Shown here: in pieces, positions 59,148 to 64,000 of the stretch | Numbering within the stretch: the first letter of the stretch is position 1 | How the letters are laid out: every line of letters begins with the position of its first letter | Assembly (NCBI GenBank): GCA_014238415.1 | Contig: JABABA010000018.1 | Span: 23,679-87,678 of the forward strand | From: Planctomycetota bacterium | Lineage (GTDB): Bacteria; Planctomycetota; UBA1135; GCA-002686595 | Direction of reading: 5' to 3' | DNA: 64,000 bases | Made by a program: the position numbers and the translations under genes | Notes under the pieces: generated by a model | Database searches by the model: none | Told to the model about the DNA's origin: nothing | What the model saw: only the letters and a program-made list of their open reading frames with translations

Positions 59148-60521
59148 TCAGTCCTTGTCAGCGGGCTTGGGCAGATGCTGCTCCATGGCCCACTCTGCCT
59201 GATTTGCCTTCCACCACTTCTGCCATCCCACGGGTGTGCGCTTGACGCCATCGGTCAGCTGTGCGAGAGAACTGCGTACTGCGGCCACTTCGGTCACAGT
59301 GATTGTGCTGGACGAGAGCACGCGCACATCAAGCACGACCCCCTCGGTAAGGGGCACGATCTGGGGATCGGCAATTGACGCACCGGCGGCCACTTCCACA
59401 TCAAAGTCAAACAGGACTGCCCTCTGAGTCAGAACAGAGATGTTCGAGCGCGAACCCGCTCCCCCGCTCAAAGCAGCAAGCCGCGTGATCAAAGGCTCCA
59501 CCGCCGCAGGGTAGCCCATGGCCCCCATGGCAGCCGCCGCGTTACGCCGCACTGCGGGATACTTGGAATTCATGGCAGAGATTGCCGGGCCCAGGACCCG
59601 AGCGTCTCCAAGAATCTTCATACCCAAAGCAGCTTCATGGCGCACCCTTTCTGATGGATCGAGCAGTGCAACCCGGGAGAACACGCGCCAGGCCTCACCA
59701 CCGGAATGCCGCCGCTCCAGGAACAAGCCGAACCTGCGCACAGCAGAACTTGAATCACGCTGCAGAGACTTGAGAAGCGCATCAAAGCCAGGGCGATCGC
59801 GCAAGGCAATCAACGCGCGCGCAGCGAGCTCTCGCTCCAACGCGTCCCCTCGCGCGCCGTGGCTGACCGCTGCCCTTTGCCACTCTGGGCTGCCGGTGGC
59901 CAAAGAATCCTTCAGCACCAACGAAAGGTTCATCTGCGAGACCAGCTTGAGCAGGCGCAGTTCATCCGGATATTCTTCAAGTGCGCGAGCCAGAGCTCGG
60001 CAGGCCTCGGACACAAGGCCCTGTCGAAAGAGCCATGCCAGATACTCAACCCGCCGTGGGTCTGCCGCCGATGCATTCTTGAGTGAACGCGCCAGAGCGC
60101 GAGCTTCAAGCAAGGCGTCAGACTCCAGACGCTGGCGCAAGACCGGAGAGGTGACTGGCGACCATCCCTGCTTTGTGTGAACTTCCCAGACCCCCGCCTG
60201 GCAGCGGGCACGACCACGCAGGGCAGTGCCATCCTCAAGGATCAGAATTCTCTCCCGGGAGGGATGTTCCTGCCCCGGGCTGACCTGTTGACTGGCTTCC
60301 TGCTGGGCAAGGGGCACGTCAACCGAGACAGGCAGCAGGAGGCCGAGCAACAGCAGGCTGGGAGAGGGGTTGCACATAGCCCCTGAATCCCGCAAAAACC
60401 GGACCATGCGAGCACCCCCTCTCCAGCCTCCCAAGGGCCCTCTCACCCAGCCCTTGAGTTCCTGTTGTCCTCTCAGAAGGGCTCCCATAAGAAGGACAGG
60501 GCGCTCTCGGATCGATCCCAA
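59148..60521 (-). CDS. HEAT-repeat-containing secreted protein (start uncertain)
   Basis: SSAVRRFGLFLERRHSG; ERVRHEAALGMKILGDARVLGPAISAMNSKYPAVRRNAAAAMGAMGYPAAVEPLI; signal-like MCNPSPSLLLLGLLLPVSVDVPLAQ. Confidence 0.68.
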   Translation of the reverse strand: MGSIRERPVLLMGALLRGQQELKGWVRGPLGGWRGGARMVRFLRDSGAMCNPSPSLLLLGLLLPVSVDVPLAQQEASQQVSPGQEHPSRERILILEDGTALRGRARCQAGVWEVHTKQGWSPVTSPVLRQRLESDALLEARALARSLKNASAADPRRVEYLAWLFRQGLVSEACRALARALEEYPDELRLLKLVSQMNLSLVLKDSLATGSPEWQRAAVSHGARGDALERELAARALIALRDRPGFDALLKSLQRDSSSAVRRFGLFLERRHSGGEAWRVFSRVALLDPSERVRHEAALGMKILGDARVLGPAISAMNSKYPAVRRNAAAAMGAMGYPAAVEPLITRLAALSGGAGSRSNISVLTQRAVLFDFDVEVAAGASIADPQIVPLTEGVVLDVRVLSSSTITVTEVAAVRSSLAQLTDGVKRTPVGWQKWWKANQAEWAMEQHLPKPADKD

Positions 60522-60524
60522 TCC

Positions 60525-62831
60525 CTAGCCTCCCCCGGGCAGTCCTTTTTCAAGTTGAGCATCGAAGGCCTGCTCTGCCTGCTTTGCCGCGTCCCCGCCA
60601 ATCGGAGGCGCAAGGTGCAGTTGGATCAAATCCCAAGTGGTCTGCTTGGCATGTCGAGCCCTCGCCGACCCTCTGATGCCGTGGCGTGAATTCGCATAGA
60701 CCATCATGCTCCAGTTGGTGCGCCCCGCCTGCTGCAGAGCATCGGTCAGGTGAAACAAGTGCTGCACATGCACATTGTCATCCATCAAACCATGGGTCAG
60801 ATGCAGGAATCCTTTGAGGTTCTTGGCCACGGGCAAGCACGAGGTCTCTTGATACCCGTCCGGATTCAATTGGGGTGTGCTCATGTAGCGTTCAGTGTAA
60901 ATCGTGTCGTACATGCGCCAGTCGTAAACGCCACTACCTGCAACTCCTAACCGAAAACGATCACTGGTCAACAAGCAACGGGCAACCATGAAGCCCCCAT
61001 AGCTGTGCCCAGTGATCCCCACACGCCCCTTGTCAGCCCATGGATTCGCGCAGAGCCAATCCACCGCGTCCTCCATGTCGCGAACCTCAAGCACACCAAG
61101 TCGCTTGTAGGCCTGCCCCACGATGGCGCGCCCTGTGTGACTGGCACTGCGCACGTTGACTCGCATCACAATCACACCATGCTGAGCCAGAAACTGGTTC
61201 CAGGCGGAACTGTCCCAACGAGAGCGCACACTCGGAGCCCGGGGACCGGAATAGGTCGGAATCCAAACCGGATAGCGTTGATCGGGATCAAAAGGCACGG
61301 GCTTCAAGAGGGCACCATCGAGCTCAAGCCCATCCCGGGTGGGAATCGTAATGCGCTCCCAGCGGCTCATGGCATAGTCTTTGGCGGCAGGAACATGGCC
61401 GCGGCCCAAGACCCGCAGAATCGCCCCATCAGCCGAACGGCAAAGGCGCACCTCAGTTGGCTCTGACAGACTCCCCATGTGATCGAGGAACAAACTGCGG
61501 TCCCCGTTGAAGGACAAGCGATGGCTGCCTGGGTCCTGGGTGATGCGTCGAGTGCCGCCTCCGTTCAGATCAGCAAGGAGGTACTGATTCCCCGCCGCAT
61601 ACCCCATATTGGTCACCAGCAAGACCTCGCCCTTCTGCTCGTCGACATGCTCAATCGAGCGCACCTCCCATTCACCCTTGGACAACTGCACTGGTTCCCC
61701 TTCTGGATGCCAGCGGTAGAGGTGCCACCACCCGTCCCGCTCACTGAGAAACAAGAACCCTCCGTCAGAAAGCCAGCTGGGTTCCCGAGGCCGCGCGACC
61801 CAACTGCTGCTCTCCTCGTGCAGCCAAATCTCACCATCTACTCTAGGACGGAACGATCTCTGCTTCAAACTCTCAGGATCAAGAGCCACCAAGTGCAACT
61901 CATTTTGGATACGGTTCTGCACCGTTACCAGACACTTGGAACCATCCGGGGTCCAGTCAACACGAACAATCAAAGGCTCGTCGGACTGATACTTCTCCAG
62001 ATCCATCCAAGCGAAAACACCGGTACCTACATCACACAGACCCAAGGATACTTTCGGGTTGGGATCTCCCGCCTTGGGATAATTGGTTTCCTCAGTCGCG
62101 ACCCGATAATGTCCCTCAACCAGATGATCCACAACGGTGAAACTGTGCACCGGGGACTCGTCCAGGGACAAGAACGCAAGATGGAGTGAATCCGGACTCC
62201 ACCAGAACCCCCGAAAACGTCCGCGGCCATAGAGTTCTTCCTGATAAACCCAATCGAGCTTGCCGTTTAGACGTTCCGGCCCCCCGTTGGTTGTAATGCG
62301 TCTGGTTTCGCCGTTGGTCAGGTTCAGCACATGGAGGTCATTTCCCAGCACATAGGCCAAATGCCGCCCATCCGGAGCAAGTTGCCCCAACTCGGCACCT
62401 TCGACAATTCCCGTACCGCCAGCGCCATCAGTCCGCAGCCAAGCCAGGCCTTCGCTGCGCTGAAACAAGTGCCCCTTTTCTTCTACCTGGTGCCGACCAC
62501 TGGCCCAACTCTTGGCCGCAGCAGCATCCATGCCAGCCGCTTCCAGAGCAGCTGCGCCATCGAAAATCAAGGCGGGCAACTCCAGGCGCTCCACCGGCTG
62601 GACCTCTGACAAGTCCATAGGATCGATCCAGACTCTCTCCCCGTCCCGCCTCTTGGTGGCCAGATGTTTCGAGTCATGCGCCCAGGTCCAACTTGGCACC
62701 TCCTCCCGAAACGAAACCCGCTCTCGCCGAGCAAAGAGATCCTCAAATGCCAAGGTCTTTGTCCCCTGAGCTGGAACAGAAGAAACCAACAGCAAGGAAC
62801 CGACAAGCAACAGAGAAATCAGACGCACCAT
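60525..62831 (-). CDS. S9 family prolyl oligopeptidase (DPP-IV-like)
   Basis: GITGHSYGGFMVARCLL; LTHGLMDDNVHVQHLFHLTDALQQAGRTNWSMMVYANSRHGI. Confidence 0.9.
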   Translation of the reverse strand: MVRLISLLLVGSLLLVSSVPAQGTKTLAFEDLFARRERVSFREEVPSWTWAHDSKHLATKRRDGERVWIDPMDLSEVQPVERLELPALIFDGAAALEAAGMDAAAAKSWASGRHQVEEKGHLFQRSEGLAWLRTDGAGGTGIVEGAELGQLAPDGRHLAYVLGNDLHVLNLTNGETRRITTNGGPERLNGKLDWVYQEELYGRGRFRGFWWSPDSLHLAFLSLDESPVHSFTVVDHLVEGHYRVATEETNYPKAGDPNPKVSLGLCDVGTGVFAWMDLEKYQSDEPLIVRVDWTPDGSKCLVTVQNRIQNELHLVALDPESLKQRSFRPRVDGEIWLHEESSSWVARPREPSWLSDGGFLFLSERDGWWHLYRWHPEGEPVQLSKGEWEVRSIEHVDEQKGEVLLVTNMGYAAGNQYLLADLNGGGTRRITQDPGSHRLSFNGDRSLFLDHMGSLSEPTEVRLCRSADGAILRVLGRGHVPAAKDYAMSRWERITIPTRDGLELDGALLKPVPFDPDQRYPVWIPTYSGPRAPSVRSRWDSSAWNQFLAQHGVIVMRVNVRSASHTGRAIVGQAYKRLGVLEVRDMEDAVDWLCANPWADKGRVGITGHSYGGFMVARCLLTSDRFRLGVAGSGVYDWRMYDTIYTERYMSTPQLNPDGYQETSCLPVAKNLKGFLHLTHGLMDDNVHVQHLFHLTDALQQAGRTNWSMMVYANSRHGIRGSARARHAKQTTWDLIQLHLAPPIGGDAAKQAEQAFDAQLEKGLPGGG

Positions 62832-62911
62832 GATTCAACCAGGATAAGAACACCCCAGTCTAATGATGCGCCCCCTCCTGTGGTGCAGCTGGCTGGAGAG
62901 ATCTGCGGTGG

Positions 62912-62930
62912 AACGGTGCCAGGCACCGTT
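62912..62930. repeat. REP-like palindrome AACGGTGCCAGGCACCGTT
   Basis: 9-bp arms with one central base; left boundary of the small-ORF island. Confidence 0.65.
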
Positions 62931-62940
62931 TGTCCGTTTG

Positions 62941-63168
62941 TTAAACGATTATCTGCTCATTGCCGAACCAGATATGATACGACTCATATGCTGCTGAAAC
63001 GTCGTAGCATGTGAGGATCCGGCCATCACCAAACCGCAGGATCAAAGTTCCGTAGGTGGATGCGCTGGCCGAATCGACTAAGCCGCCTACCAGCAGCATC
63101 AGACAGGAATCTGAAACGGGTGGGGTCACCCTGCTAGAGCCTCCATCATAGGTTTCGACCCTGATCAT
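62941..63168 (-). CDS. Small immunity-like protein (DUF6188-like)
   Basis: SASTYGTLILRFGDGRILTCYDVSAAYESYHIWFGNEQIIV. Confidence 0.5.
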   Translation of the reverse strand: MIRVETYDGGSSRVTPPVSDSCLMLLVGGLVDSASASTYGTLILRFGDGRILTCYDVSAAYESYHIWFGNEQIIV

Positions 63169-63222
63169 GTACCCGGTGCCGAGGTGGCGATCGGAGATCC
63201 GCGACGTACAGACCAGGATCGC

Positions 63223-63408
63223 CTACTCCAAGCCGAGGTAGATCTCAGAGACGCGTCTTCGCAGATCCGACACGAGGGTCTCCGCACTTCGGGCGACGTC
63301 CGGGTAGCCGGTTCCTGCGTCCACGAAGCCATCCTCCACTTCGTGGAGGATGGCTTCGACCTCGATGCGAAAGTTGTCCGCAGACACCGCCAGATCTTTC
63401 GGAACCAC
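63223..63408 (-). CDS. Small hypothetical protein (start/frame uncertain)
   Basis: MVPKDLAVSADNFRIEVEAILHEVEDGFVDAGTGYPDVARSAETLVSDLRRRVSEIYLGLE; more protein-like than the overlapping 63165-63470 frame. Confidence 0.35.
   Translation of the reverse strand: MVPKDLAVSADNFRIEVEAILHEVEDGFVDAGTGYPDVARSAETLVSDLRRRVSEIYLGLE
63324..63358. repeat. Perfect inverted repeat, 16-bp arms, 3-nt loop
   Basis: CGAAGCCATCCTCCAC-TTC-GTGGAGGATGGCTTCG. Confidence 0.95.
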
Positions 63409-63466
63409 GGCGCCGACAACGCCCCAAGGTCGGGTACTAAGCTAAGCTCCTTGAACTCGAGGGCTC

Positions 63467-63778
63467 TCACCAGCTGACTTCGCTGGCCGTAAGCAAGCCC
63501 ATGAGCCGTCTAGTCGCCCCTCGAACCATATCCGCGTAGTCTTCACACATGGGGTCTTGGCCGCGGTCCAAGGCAACTGCATTGATCTGTTCAAGCGTCC
63601 ACCACTCGCGCTGGAATTCCCTAGCCCACTTCTGAGGCGCAGCCTGCAACAGAGCTGAAAGGGCGTCTAAGGTCGATACGAGGTCCGAGAGGCTGGTCGC
63701 TTCTCTTTCAAAGGAAGCCAATATGTTCTTCATGAGCTCGAGTTGTCTCCGGTCGTATTCCTGAGGTGATTCACTCAT
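63467..63778 (-). CDS. Small helical hypothetical protein, immunity-like
   Basis: MSESPQEYDRRQLELMKNILASFEREATSLSDLVSTLDALSALLQAAPQKWAREFQREWWTLEQINAVALDRG; directly downstream of the ORF at 63775. Confidence 0.45.
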   Translation of the reverse strand: MSESPQEYDRRQLELMKNILASFEREATSLSDLVSTLDALSALLQAAPQKWAREFQREWWTLEQINAVALDRGQDPMCEDYADMVRGATRRLMGLLTASEVSW

Positions 63779-64000
63779 CCCCCAAACCTCCCACTTCCCA
63801 CAGTTATCACCCGGCCCGAGGCAGTGTCCGTAATGACGTGGTCATGTTCTGACCCCTCCCGGTAAGCACGATACGACTGCGCAAGCAAACGCACTCTGCT
63901 CAAGTATCGCTCTTGCCCCTGTTTACGCCAATCATCGCACTGCTGTCTGTCCGAGTCTCTCATCATTTTGGCACCTGACTCCCCCCGGGAAAGATCCTAG
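63775..64000 (-). CDS. C-terminal part of an ORF that may continue past the right edge
   Basis: Frame open to the edge (...RIFPGGSQVPKMMRDSDRQQCDDWRKQGQERYLSRVRLLAQSYRAYREGSEHDHVITDTASGRVITVGSGRFGG); ATGA-type overlap with 63778. Confidence 0.4.

Noticed and set aside
59138-59153. Short palindrome CTGACTC-TT-GAGTCAG after the HEAT-repeat gene
   Set aside because: 7-bp stem with 2-nt loop and no T tract; too weak to call a terminator.
1-64000. tRNA, rRNA, tmRNA, RNase P RNA, transposase or phage genes
   Set aside because: No recognisable conserved motifs found on either strand by eye.

Overview
The window is a GC-rich bacterial chromosomal segment. Its gene families (CRTAC1/ASPIC-UnbV, sulfatase, DUF2007-rhomboid, giant Calx-beta protein) suggest a Planctomycetes-like lineage, but that is inference. 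No tRNA, rRNA, CRISPR array or transposase was recognised. Main contents: (1) a giant secreted protein on the minus strand (at least 4356 codons, running off the left edge) with about 20 tandem Calx-beta-type repeats followed by about 1.17-kb modules of InlB-B-like, FN3-like and concanavalin-like sequence; (2) a surface-polysaccharide cluster (flippase, three C-methyltransferase-like proteins, a nucleotidyltransferase, an epimerase, a PIG-L deacetylase, Wzc-like ATPase, Wzz/GumC, Wza-like export protein); (3) secreted hydrolases and surface proteins (CRTAC1, transglutaminase-esterase fusion, VWA, sulfatase, M1 and S9 peptidases, amidohydrolase, beta-lactamase-like); (4) a cellulose-synthase-like locus (a BcsA-PilZ-PilZ-TPR fusion and a large TPR outer-membrane-type protein flanked by two GH5 genes); (5) a right-end island of small immunity-like ORFs with REP-like palindrome motifs on both sides. 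The most novel-looking signal is a pair of related, apparently structured RNA elements at about 41.07 and 42.0 kb. They share a closing stem, a UUCG-capped hairpin and a hairpin presenting AAGGAGAG. One sits just before an Ala-rich ORF; the other has no ORF and ends in two near-identical strong terminator hairpins. Also notable are two genes each split by one in-frame TGA, and a Wzc-like ATPase whose Walker A lysine is replaced. All calls are from reading the sequence; no database search was run.
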